From Ridgeia piscesae (Eukaryota > Annelida > Polychaeta > Sabellida > Siboglinidae): 64,000 nt of DNA. Below the pieces are notes generated by a model that was given only the letters and a program-made list of their open reading frames with translations, searched no databases and was not told the origin of the DNA. Shown here piece by piece: positions 41,071-53,700 of this stretch. A program made the position numbers and the translations under genes. The stretch's first letter is position 1, and each line of letters begins with the position of its first letter. Location of the stretch: positions 22,501 through 86,500 of the forward strand of contig JAODUO010000965.1 in the NCBI GenBank assembly GCA_025642075.2, given 5' to 3'.

Positions 41071-44000
41071 AGTAACATTCGATAATAGTAAGAACTAGAG
41101 ACTAATATTAAATACAGGTAAAACAACATCGACATACCAGGCTTGGACCTGCAAAAAATGGTGATTGTAGGTAACTGGCCTAATTTATTAAGCCATTTAA
41201 GGCCTTTTCAAAACGGATTTACGACCTTATTCAATGTGTACGTGTTCGGAATTTCATTCTACATCACTTCCGGTACAAAGAAGTAAGGTAGTATTTTTTA
41301 TTGTGTTTTAGATCAACTGCGTCAACATAAACAAGCCAATGCCACAGGGTGAAAGCAGTTATTGCACCCCTAACGCATCACGCCCACAAAGGCGATGTCT
41401 CGCGATTTGCGAATATGTCCCCAAAACTAAGGCTACACATTTAATTTTTATTCTGTATAATGCAGATTTATTTGTTTTAAGCGTATAATTTATAAAATAA
41501 TGCTAACTATTTTTTCTGTCGACTTTGCCACAAAACATCAATCGCATTTGTGGCCCTGATGCACCAACTGCTCGCGCTCTGTGACGTAGGGTAATTTGTG
41601 TTGACTCGACAGCATTAAATTGATCTAAAACGCAGTTAAAAAAATTATATCTTACTTCTTTGTATCAGAAATGATATTAAGTGACATTCCGAACATGTAC
41701 ACATCGAAAAAAGTTCGTAAAACTATTAATTTAGGTCAGTTATAACTGGAAGATTACGGTATGTATAACAAGGTAACAAGATACCATTTACAGAATTTTA
41801 ATATCTTATGGCAATTTTACATTTCCAAAAATTATACAAAATTTGTGAACTCTGCACAGCCTGCCGTGGAGCAAACGTTCATATTGGGTCTTGATCACTC
41901 AACTGAAATGCAGTTACAAACTGATCTTATAGTTTGTCAAATATATTTGTAAAAACTATTTTTTTACCTCAATATAATGTATTGTAAAATAAGTAGTTTC
42001 ACAATTTTTGACCTCAATATAACGTATGACGTTGAAATAGCATTTTATATCCAATATTACATATATTATTTGGTTTATTTTCAGGATTATTTGTCAGACT
42101 TTTAGCAACTGTTTTCTATTCCACCATCTTCAGGGCCGAGTAAATTGCTCTGCACCCACGATGGAAGTGTACAATAGTAGAGTCTTTTCGGTGACATATT
42201 TTATGTAAGTATTTGTACAAGTTAACTGACTTAGTATAAATACCGTTTTGCAACAGGTTTTATTAGCAACATGACATATAGTAAATATTTTTATAGCAGA
42301 TCTGTGTGTCAACTTTGACATGTCTCTTTGCAATGTTTCTCTGTAAATCAAATTAAAATGAACCAGTCATAGTAAGCAGCATACTGATTAGCATAGGGAA
42401 GCTCACTATGCCAATATTTATTGATAAGATCCTCATAAATTTAAAAAAAAATTAACGTCATTAGAAAGATTATATATTTAGATATCCATTGATGCCTAAA
42501 TAGTGTCTTTAAATAGTATTGTATTCAAAGATGCAGTTAGATTAGATATTAGATTACTGAAAGATGGCCGTCATTGTATCAGGGCAAACCCAAATAAAAT
42601 GGTTGGTAAATTCAAAACAACTTAGCTGCAACGTGCTACATGCGATTTGTATGATATTTTCAGGGTCTTCTTATTAAATATTCATCTAATTACTAGTCAA
42701 ACTTCAGTAAACTTCCTCGACGTACTACAAAGATATAATTAAATGAACATATCACATATTCACTCATCAAAAGCAAAATTAAATAACTACTTAAAATGTT
42801 ACAATTGACGCAGTGGTATTTTCTATTATCTTGGATCTCAGAAAAAAAGGTTTCACTGTCATGCGATTAATACGAGGCTCTTTAAAGGCATTTCCCTGGG
42901 TCCTCCTCATGATCAGAAAAAGCCCAGCGAGTGCAAATTGCAACCGACCTACCGACACGACCCTAGCGGATTTGCAGGTCCCTACTTATATTTTCACATG
43001 AATCATATATGCCGTTGGTATACAGAGTTCACCCACACCTTAGGGTTATAGACATTTTCATTAGCGCTATTTCTTATCTAGGCCATAGGTAATAACGGGA
43101 AATGCTATATTAGATACAACTGTAAAAAAAACGATTACGGGTGACGGTTAGTGTGAACGTGAAAGTTTCGGAGCAATGTGGAACTGCTGCCTCAAAGGTT
43201 AGCCAAATACAAAGCTTTATAAAATATTAGATGTTGTGGTAATTACCAGGTGATGTAACGACATGAATCTTAACAACCCTTAACAAGTCGAGGTGGTGTT
43301 TGATAGAATAGGTCTACCACAGAGTAAAGTGTAGAGCACTTTGAGCAATCCAGAGGATTGACTACTGCGGTATATACACACTTACCTTTACTGTCCAGAG
43401 TGCATTTATAAAATAAAGTACAGTTTAATTTTGATAGTCATGTCCATGCACTTTTTAATGGAATTACCTTTCAAGTTTAATTAAGAAGTTAATTAACCTG
43501 AGTTGACATTTCTGCACGTGGTCTTCCACAAAATGCAAAGGAGTTGGCATAGATGCACCTTAAAAAAATTTCTGAGTTGTCAGTGAAGGAGTCTATATAT
43601 TGTGTCACCTGAGCTGTATATTCCTTACTTTCTGTTGTTCTGTACTCTCGTCTACCTTACCCTCAGTACAGACAGACCCTCGGTTCAGATAGACTGTTTC
43701 TGCGCATCATGGTGAGACACGCCACATGATTGATAGTGGCGCCACCTGCAGCCCCCCTGCTGCCTAGTTTTCTGCAGGCATCGTTGAGTCTCCTGCACCA
43801 ATGAGCACTCCACCTGCATTAATGAGCACTCCCTATTGACGAGAATTGTGTACTGTGCATTTAAATAACAAATTGAGAGTAATGAAATTCAGTTGCACCA
43901 GGTGTGTTTTGTAAGTTTTTTCATCAATTGTGTGTATTCGGAAATACGTCATCCGCCTTCTGCAACTGGTGTGTAGTGTTTGTCTCTGAGATTCTGGCTC

Positions 44001-44376
44001 ACCCCAGTCCCTGCTCAGTCCACTGACGACTCTCATTTAGTATTTACTGCAGCAATGTTGACACGATCTGTGGAAAAGTATGGGCGGCTGTTTTATTATT
44101 TATAACTGAGCTGCACTACCCAAAACGCAAAATCTTGAGGGATGTAAGTTATCTTTATGTTTCTACAATTTAATGTTGCGTTAGCTAATGTGTTTTGGTC
44201 ATTCGTCTGTGACTAGTGCACAAAAGTTTGCAGCATATTCAGGTATTCAGCTTCATGGACTGGCATTGTTCACCCAAATACTACTTGTGTTGTTTGTTTT
44301 GCATATGGCTGTTTATCGGGATCACAGCAAACATGGGCAAATGCGACTAAAAGAATGTGGTTTAACAACACTATAA

Positions 44377-44580
44377 ACCAGGAGATTGAGAGGAGATCAG
44401 ATAGAAGTGTTCAAAATATTGAATGGGTATGAAAATATTGAGGAAAATTGTGTTATTCTTGGTTAAGGAAGGGAGAAGGACTAGAGGACATGGAGTTACA
44501 TTAGTAAAGAAGCAGTGTAGACTAGATATTAGAAACTTATCATTTTCAGATAATATCAGAAGGGCGGGGTACATTTAGAT
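44377..44580 (+). mobile_element. LINE 3' remnant (reverse transcriptase C-terminal tail), fourth family
   Basis: With one frameshift the plus strand reads RRLRGDQIEVFKILNGYENI, then RTRGHGVTLVKKQCRLDIRN and LSFSDNIRRAGYI. This is the RRLRGD...K...RTRGH...RLDxRxxSFSxR signature of a non-LTR element C-terminus. Stops and truncation make it non-functional. Confidence 0.85.
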
Positions 44581-44755
44581 GGATAGGATGGACTCTTGAT
44601 AAGCCAAAGGGTTTCCTTGTCCACCTGCCATCTAGAGTTGATTCTCTAGTTGGCAGTCTTATACTGTATGTGCACAATGATTCAGAGTTATGTGTTTATG
44701 GAATGCAATTTATTTGACATGCTTTTTGCCTGAGAAATAATATTTGTGTTCACAG

Positions 44756-47700
44756 GCACATATTTGACAGATGTGCCAAAGACCAGCTCGAAGTCTCGAC
44801 CATTCAGCAACAGCCTTCGAAAGAGCACGGGAAACATATCAGACTTCACGGCAACCAACATGAGTGGGTAGGCATCAAACAATAGACCTGTTTTTCCCAC
44901 GGTTGACGTAGTATAGGCTGAGTGGGGTAAGCTCTTGTACAGTGACGTCATCCTAGCTGTTGTTCTTAAGCTTAGCTTTATCTGGAGACCCATGCACCTA
45001 TCATTTGAATGGGTCGAGTTCCTTTTGGGTAGGTAAAAATGATGCGTGTTTTCCAAGAAATTTGTTGACTGGTACAACTTTTATTCTGCGCAAAGACATG
45101 CATAAAGGTCTCTCACATACATTTGAAGATTCATTCTGGTTCTTTCAGAAATTATAAGTTTTAGTGCACGTTTTTTCCAATGCGTTGCTAGATGACTTAA
45201 ACAACGCATAGTAATTATTCTGCTGCGTTGACTGTGTTGTAGGAAGTCAATGCGCAACTCACAGTCTCTCGACAAGATAGAGTCTGAGTACATCAAGAAC
45301 CTTCAGCAACAGGTCTACTTCCTTGAGCTGGAGGCCAACTTTCTGTATCCTTCATCTCGGTTGACCTGCTCTGATTGGGTGACAATCTAGAACACGAAAC
45401 CGAAACCCAAAAAGTGTTGCTAAATATAGATGAAACAACATTGCCACACAGAGAATTAACTCTAGATGGCAGACGGACAAGGAATCTGTTTGGTGTAGTG
45501 AGAGTCCTGTTCATTTGTCTACCTGTATTCTGCCCTTCTGAGGCATGCATCAGTTTAACTTTTAAACATATTCATGTCGCTAATACCCACATAATTGACA
45601 TATAATCTCTTCCAGATCAACAGCGTGTTTCTCTAGCATGCCATATTGACCTTATGCTTTTGGTCAATCTTCCCCAAACATTTGTTTACTACCAGTAAAC
45701 ATAAGTTTACAGACACAAAACATCATCTTCGTTCCACTGTACATGGCCAATGGTTATTTGGTCATAGCACAGGAGCATGTGATTAAGTTTCTCCTGATTC
45801 ATGCAGAGCCGGTTTCCTGATGCAGCCGCACATGTGACAGAAATATTGTTGACATTTAAGTAAGTTTCCCTAACTTGGGACCTCATCACAATTTTTTTTG
45901 GTTTGCTTATAGCCATGTATAACTTTGAACTACAGTCATTTTTTGTGTGAAAGCGTATGGCCAACACAATGGTCAGACATGGTATCGCTGTGATGTGTGT
46001 ACGTACGTGTGTGAGCCTTAACTGCAGTCAGGAGGGAGCAGGCCCGCAAGGCCAGTGAGATGCAGCCCCAGTTGTCGTCAGAAGCTGAGCGAATGCTGAT
46101 GAAGTTGAGGGTTAGTTTGTGTGACATTACTATAATTCAGTAGCACCATTTTGTGTTGGATGTCTAGGGCAGGAAGAACACTGGTGAGTTCGGACCCTGT
46201 CTACATAGCTGCATTTGACCTTCCATTTTAGATCTGTCCAGTTGTGCCTTGTAAAGTCTGTATACAACTGTTTACCATAGAGGGTAAATATTATCTATAA
46301 CCTTCAGGCAGGAATTAATTTCCAAAATAGTAAATTTGCGTGTGTAATCCCGAGGCTGGATATACAGATATCAGGACAATTTAGGACCCATTTTGCACAT
46401 ATACTATTACACTATCACAGTGCCATTTTGGTATAAATAAATGACACACAGTCATAAATTCACATTAAATATTTGGACTGGTCCTTGTTCAGTTAATGAC
46501 CATGTGACTTTAGTGAACACTAATTCATGGCCCTGCAATGTGCAATGTGTTGCTGCTTGCTGTGACGCACAAAGCGTGACTAGACTGGAACTTGTCCCTC
46601 AGCAAATGCAGGAGGAACAAGACGTGCTGAGGATGGAGCTGAAGGCGAAGGACTCGGTGATAGAGATGGCCAAGTTGGAGAAGGAGCGTTTGGTGAACAA
46701 GTTCCACGTGGAAGCAGGTAACTATATAACTCTAAGTATCTGTAGCAGCAAATCAATCTCCAGCAAAGATACGATTGTTTTGTTAACTGAACAGACTCAT
46801 CCAGTACGAATGGATCTTGTCTGGAACCACTTTCTAACTGACTAGACCATTGAGTCATTTAGCAGTGTTTGAAATGCAGTGTCACATGTGGTGACACAGT
46901 TGTAGGGGTCAAAGGTCGCAGCAATACAGGCGCAGACACAATGTAATGACCTCAGTAGTGCAGTTCTTTGGAATACAATAATAATACAATAACAATGACT
47001 TTATGTCAACTGTTACAACAACGACAAGTACAATACACAAAACAGCAAAATGTTGAAATGTAAGTTAACTGTTAGTCATGAAATGTAAAAATCGCAAGAA
47101 GAATTGCCTCACTTGAAACACTTGCCCTAGTTACAAAGTACATAACTATAACCAGAAATAAACACATTTTACAGCATGTGTGATTACAACGCAATCTTTC
47201 CATTTTTAACAGAGTTGAACATTCTTACATTTACCACCAAAAAACAAAACCAGTTAAGATATGGAAAACAACTTGACAAGTCCAATAGAGACAACACATT
47301 TAAGTAACTTAGCAGAATATTATCTGTGTATTGTTTTTAAAGCAATGGATATTTCTATAATATTTCAAAGAATTGCCTGGAGAAGTCCATTGAGTTACAC
47401 ATTTATTAGAAAGTCACATTATCTATAAGTTGGTGTGAGCAAAATGTTGTATAAAGGTTGGGCTTTGTACAGTTGCATTAAATAGGATTACACTCGGTAA
47501 ACAACTGTCGTATATTCACTGGTAACAAATTGTTACTTGCTGTGTACGTAACAAATGCAGTCAGTAAATCAAAAGTATATGTTACTTTCAAGATATGTAA
47601 TTCAGAGAAGTCAACAAATACTTATGGTTTCACTAATACAGAGAAATCAGCTAGATGTGGTGTGTGTGTTTGCCACCAGAGGGCTACAAGCGAGAGAAGC

Positions 47701-50700
47701 GCATCCTACTGGAGCAGGTCGTTGACCTGAAGAAGGAGAATAACCTGCTGGACAGTAATGGTGTCCGGCGCGATGGTCAGCTGCTGCAAACTAGGGACGA
47801 GTTGGACAAGACAACCCTGCTCTTGAAGAACACGGAGAACAAGATACGCATGCTAGAAAGTCAGGTCAGTATCAATCTCTCTCTCATTGATACAGGTACT
47901 CTTTACTCAGATAAAGAGCTCTTATGGGAAAATCTGCTATTAAATTAAATGATTTTTTTTTTCAAAACAAACATATACATTGTCATATTACTGTGGACCC
48001 TATTTCTATGACATACGTGAGACACTGTCCCACTGGCTTGTCATGGCATTCTCATTTATTCAGGTATTCAAGATCACGGAACAAGAATAAAAATTGATTT
48101 TGAAGTCCAAAATCGGGTGCAGAGCTCTTAGTAAAGTTAGTGAACTGGTCCCCAGGTCGTGCTGTTCCCAACAAAGTCATTACTGTAATGGACAAATGGC
48201 AAAGCCAAAGTCGGATTATTGTGCAGATATGATCGCCAGTAACTCTGCTTGGGCAGAACTGCTCCGGAAGTGCATACTTCAAATCTTACACATCTTGCTC
48301 CTTCTTTACCGACTCTATTTTAGTAAAAAATTAGCTTTTGTCCAGTCGGCTTTTACATGTCATACTCTAGATATTGTAAATGACTCTCCACAAATAAATT
48401 CTCAACTTGCATCATTTGAATTAACCACATTTGCTGAAGTGAGAAATGACCCATGTCGTCCCAAAGTAAATCCTGTGACCTTGACCCACTCTTTATAATT
48501 ATGTTGATTTCCCTCACTGCCTGCCAATTTGTGTTTGGTTACTTTATTAAGTTCGGAACAGTTGTTTGCAAAGTTTGAAATATTACGCCTGCAACACGTT
48601 CAACATCCAGTTTCAAACCAAATATCCAGTTTCAAAACAAAATTGTTTGGCAATAATGCCGAGGTGAGCAGAATTAACTGCAGTACCCTTTGAGGTTTAA
48701 CTTTCCCACGTTCTAGACAGCAGACTCCCCTTTACAAATTACTGCTCAGATAATTCTGGGCAGAGAACCCAGCACCCTCGCTCTAAGTTAAACATACTCT
48801 GGTTGAGAAGGTTTGTTGCAATACCTGCACGTCTGAACACCAAGATGACGTGTGTCAGGCCCTGGACATTGATGTGACAACTGTAGTTTTGTAACATTAA
48901 GTCAAAAAGTTGTTTATGTATTGTGAAAACTTAAGTGCCTCAGACTACATGTTGTTTGTGCAGTGTGACAGTTTAAGACGATATCAGACTAGACCTGTGA
49001 ATATATCTGGTGACACTTGTGTTGTCAGATGGAAAGCAAGACGGAGCAACACCTCGTCACACAGCGCACCCTGGAGGACAAACGCCGCGAGTTGCTGACC
49101 CTCGAGTCAAAGCTGCAGGTCCTGCAGGAATTGGTACAAAACTCAACCTCCGCCACAGCGCAACAGTCACAGCACGAGAGCGACCTCAAGGTCAGCCACT
49201 CAATAGTCTGTGTCCTCACACTAAGTGTATGTGCATCTCCTCCCGGGGTCACTCTCCTATGAGGGTCACTCTCCTATGAGGGTCACTCTCCACCCAGGGT
49301 CAGTTTCCTTCCAGGGTCATGATCCTTCAAGGGTACTCTTCTTCCAGGGTCAGTCTCTTTCAACAGTCACTCTCCACCTGGGGTCACACTCTTCCCAGGG
49401 TCGCTCTGCTCCAAGGATCATGATCCTCACGGGTCACTCTCTTCCGAGGACCCTGATCTTCCCAGGGTCATCATCCTCCCAGTGTCACACTCTTTCCAGG
49501 CAGTGAGTTATGCTGTTAAGCAGCCAGGTGTGTTGTTGAGCAGTCAGGTGTGTTGTTGAGCAGTGAAATGTGTTGTTGAGCAGTGAGGTGTGATGTACGT
49601 TGAGGAGTCAGGTGTGTTGTTGAGCAGTGAGATGTGTTGTTGGGCAGTCATGTCTGTTGTTGAGCAGTTAGGTGTGTTATTGAGCAGTGAGATATGTTGT
49701 TGGGCAGACGGGTGTGTTGTTGAGAAGTGAAGTGTGTTATTGAGCAGTGAGATGTGTTATTGAGCAGTCAGGTGTGTTATTGAGCAGTCAGGTGTGTTGT
49801 TGAACAGTGAGTCTGGTGTGTTGTTGAGCAGTAAAGTGTGTTGTTGAGCAGTGTGTCTGGTGTTGTTGAGCAGTCAAGTGTGTTGTTGAGCAGTGAATCT
49901 GGTGTGCTGTTGAGCAGTCAAGTGTGTTGTTGAGCAGCCAGGTGTGTTGTTGAGCAGTCAGGTGTGTTGTTGAGCAGGAGGAGCTGCGTAGTCTGAGACA
50001 GAAGGTGAAGGAGGCGGAGCTACAGACGAGCCAAGAGAGATACCTGAGGGCAAAGGTCGCCGAGGACAGCTCTGCCCTCGTCCGAGAGAACACCCTCCTC
50101 ACCCAGAAGTGTTCCGACTTGGAGCAACAACTCATGAGGGTAGGTGACCTTGTCTTATTCATGGAGAAATTAGGGTGTGTCATTTGTCTCAGTCTCACAT
50201 CTGAAGTCTCACTTGTCAAGAGGACTGGTGTCTCCATATTTTAGGTCAACCTCCAATTTCTGTGGCACAACCTGGTCTACTACGACATTTATCACTGATG
50301 TTGCTAGTGCCAACAATGCATTTGCCCAGATAACGTTGCCAACGACACATTTAACATCAACATCATCAACAACACATCAGTTCAGTGCATGTTGCTAGAA
50401 ATAACAACACATTTGTCCATGTATTGTTGATAGCATCAACAACACATTGACCAAATCATGGTTCATGGGTAGTTGTATTTAAAAGTCTATCAGTACATGC
50501 AAACCTTGTCTCTTCAGTCAAGTACTCCAGTCAAAGCTCATTATTCAGTCATTACTTGGTCTCTCCAGTGTCGACATCTGCTGGATATATTTTTATTTTT
50601 GTCATAGGAAATGTGTTTTTGTTGAAACGTGTTGTTGTTGAGATGAGTTGTTGTTGAGATGTTTTGTTGTAAACGATGCCTTATTGTTGAGATGTGTTGT

Positions 50701-53700
50701 TGTTGAGATGTGTTGTTGTAAAGGATGCATTATTTTTGAGACGTGCTGTTGTAGAATATGTTTTGTTGTTGAAATTTGCTGTTGTTGAGATGTGTTGTTG
50801 TTGAGATGTGTTGTTGTAAACTATGCCTTATTTTTTAGATGTGCTGTTGTAGAATATATATTGTTGTTGAAATTTGCTGTTGTAGATGTGTTGTTGTTGA
50901 GATGTGTTGTTGTAAACGATGCCTAATTTTTTAGATGTGCTGTTGTAGAATATGTATTGTTGTTGAGACATGTTGTTGTTAAGATGTGTTCTTGTTGACA
51001 TGTGTTGTTGCTGTAGGAGCGAAGTCTGCGTGAGACAGAAGGGTCACGTCTCACCCAGAGACAGACGGAGGTGCTCCGTATGAAGGAGACAGAGTCTCAA
51101 ATGTGCCTGGAGCTTGCCCAGCAAACAAGTCTCATCAGGACAGAGCAAGAACACGTCCAGCAGCTTCAGCAGCAGGTACGTCTCATCAGGACAGAGTAGG
51201 AACACATCCAGTAACTACAGCAGCAGGTACGTCTCATCAGGACAGAGTAGGAACACATCCAGTAACTACAGCAGCAGGTACGTCTCATCAGGACAGAGTA
51301 GGAACACATCCAGCAACTACAGCAGCAGGTACGTCTCATCAGGACAGAGTAGGAACACATCCAGTAACTACAGCAGCAGGTACGTCTCATCAGGACAGAG
51401 TAGGAACACATCCAGCAGCTTCAGCAGCAGGTACGTCTCATCAGGACAGAGTAGGAACATATCCAGTAACTACAGCAGCAGGTACGTCTCATCAGGACAG
51501 AGTAGGAACACATCCAGCAACTACAGCAGCAGGTACGTCTCATCAGGACAGAGTAGGAACACATCCAGTAACTACAGCAGCAGGTACGTCTCATCAGGAC
51601 AGAGTAGGAACATATCCAGTAACTACAGCAGCAGGTACGTCTCATCAGGACAGAGTAGGAACACATCCAGTAACTACAGCAGCAGGTACGTCTCATCAGG
51701 ACAGAGTAGGAACATATCCAGTAACTACAGCAGCAGGTACGTCTCATCAGGACAGAGTAGGAACACATCCAGTAACTACAGCAGCAGGTACGTCTCATCA
51801 GGACAGAGTAGGAACATATCCAGTAACTACAGCAGCAGGTACGTCTCATCAGGACAGAGTAGGAACATATCCAGTAACTACAGCAGCAGGTACGTCTCAT
51901 CAGGACAGAGTAGGAACATATCCAGTAACTACAGCAGCAGGTACGTCTCATCAGGACAGAGTAGGAACACATCCAGTAACTAACCTTGTTTTGTTACTTT
52001 CAGTACTTTGTTTCTTAACATTGTGAGTTGTGTTTATGGAGATTTGATTTCCGCATACGATGGTACTAAATATAATAATGAACATTTAAATTATACATGA
52101 GAAACACAATATGCTCTGTGTGTTTATTTACACAGAATGCTGCGTACGCCCACGAACCCTGACTCGTTCAAATAGTTCTTATACAAACTCATGAAATAAG
52201 TACACCCCTGGTGAACAGCTGGTGCACATTGAGAATCCAGTAACAGAAGTTACAAAAGTATCCAGTAGATGGCTCCACCTCCATGCCGTCAGCCATTCAA
52301 GGTCTGATCTGTTCACCAGTAATAACTCGTAGACCAAACTTCTTACATCTGCATTACACACCTGAAGAGTGGCATTTAATGGTTTAGAACAGCCACACAT
52401 TAGAAAGATGCTCACGTGTGAAAAATGACTGGCAGAATTTTTGCAACAACATGATAAGGAAAACAACGGTGACACCTGATGACAGTAGGTCTGCAACTAA
52501 ATTTAACATCGTTGATGATGACATGGCCTGATACTGTAGCAAGTAGTTGATGAGACACGTGACCAAGAGTTTGGGAAGGGGAATGTCAAGGTCATATGCT
52601 TATCGCCTCGACTGCGTTGAGACCCACAGTGTCCATGTCTCTTACAGACATCTTTCCACCTGGTCTTTGGTCGTCTTTTCTTTCTTCCTCGTACACTATA
52701 CGTCTGTCATCAGTTCTGTTTTCACTGTGGCTCTTCGTTCCTTCTCATCACTGGCCAGACCATTTCAGTTGTTTCTCGGTTATCTTCTGAATGTTTGTTT
52801 TACTCTGGTTGTTCCTCTGATATACTTGTTTCAGTGATTTCAAGATGTTGTTTTGTCCGACTGTCTGCAGATTGAGAATCTGGAGCGCCAGAAAGCGAAG
52901 GTGGAGCAGAGCTCCGGGACGGCGGAGGAGAGGATCACAACGCTAGAGTTGCAGAATCAGTCGGCACAGATCGAGATCAGCCAACTGAAGCACGACAAGA
53001 TGTTGTTGGTGGACCACGTCGCTGAGCTGCAGAAGCAGGTGGGAGGGTAGGGCACTTACCCAGTCTCTTGTACAGGGGAGGGCTCAACTTCTATCGAAGC
53101 AGGTGGGAGGGTAGGGCGCTTACCCAGTCTCTTGTACAGGGGAGGGCTCAACTCCTATCGAAGCAGGTGGGAGGGTAGGGCACTTACCCAGTCTCTTGTA
53201 CAGGGGTGGGCTCAACTCCTATCGAAGCAGGTGGGAGGGTAGGGCACTTACCCAGTCTCTTGTACAGGGGTGGGCTCAACTCTTATCGAAGCAGGTGGGA
53301 GGGTAGGGCACTTACCCAGTCTCTTGTACAGGGGTGGGCTCAACTCCTATCGAAGCAGGTGGGAGGGTAGGGCACTTACCCGGTCTCTTGTACAGGGGTG
53401 GGCTCAACTCCTATCGAAGCAGGTGGGAGGGTAGGGCACTTACCCGGTCTCTTGTACAGGGGTGGGCTCAACTCCTATCGAAGCAGGTGGGAGGGTAGGG
53501 CACTTACCCGGTCTCTTGTACAGGGGTAGGCTCAACTCCTATCGAAGCAGGTGGGAGGGTAGGGCACTTACCCGGTCTCTTGTACAGGGGTGGGCTCAAC
53601 TCCTATCAAAGCAGGTGGGAGGGTAGGGCACTTACCCGGTCTCTTGTACAGGGGTGGGCTCAACTCCTATCGAAGCAGGTGGGAGGGTAGGGCGCTTACC

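Noticed and set aside
51103..52026. 307-codon frame with AAGTSHQDRVGTHPVTT repeats
   Set aside because: Off-frame reading of the 51-bp array. The exon frame stops in each intronic copy, and the exon end at 51175 is supported by phase with exon 9.
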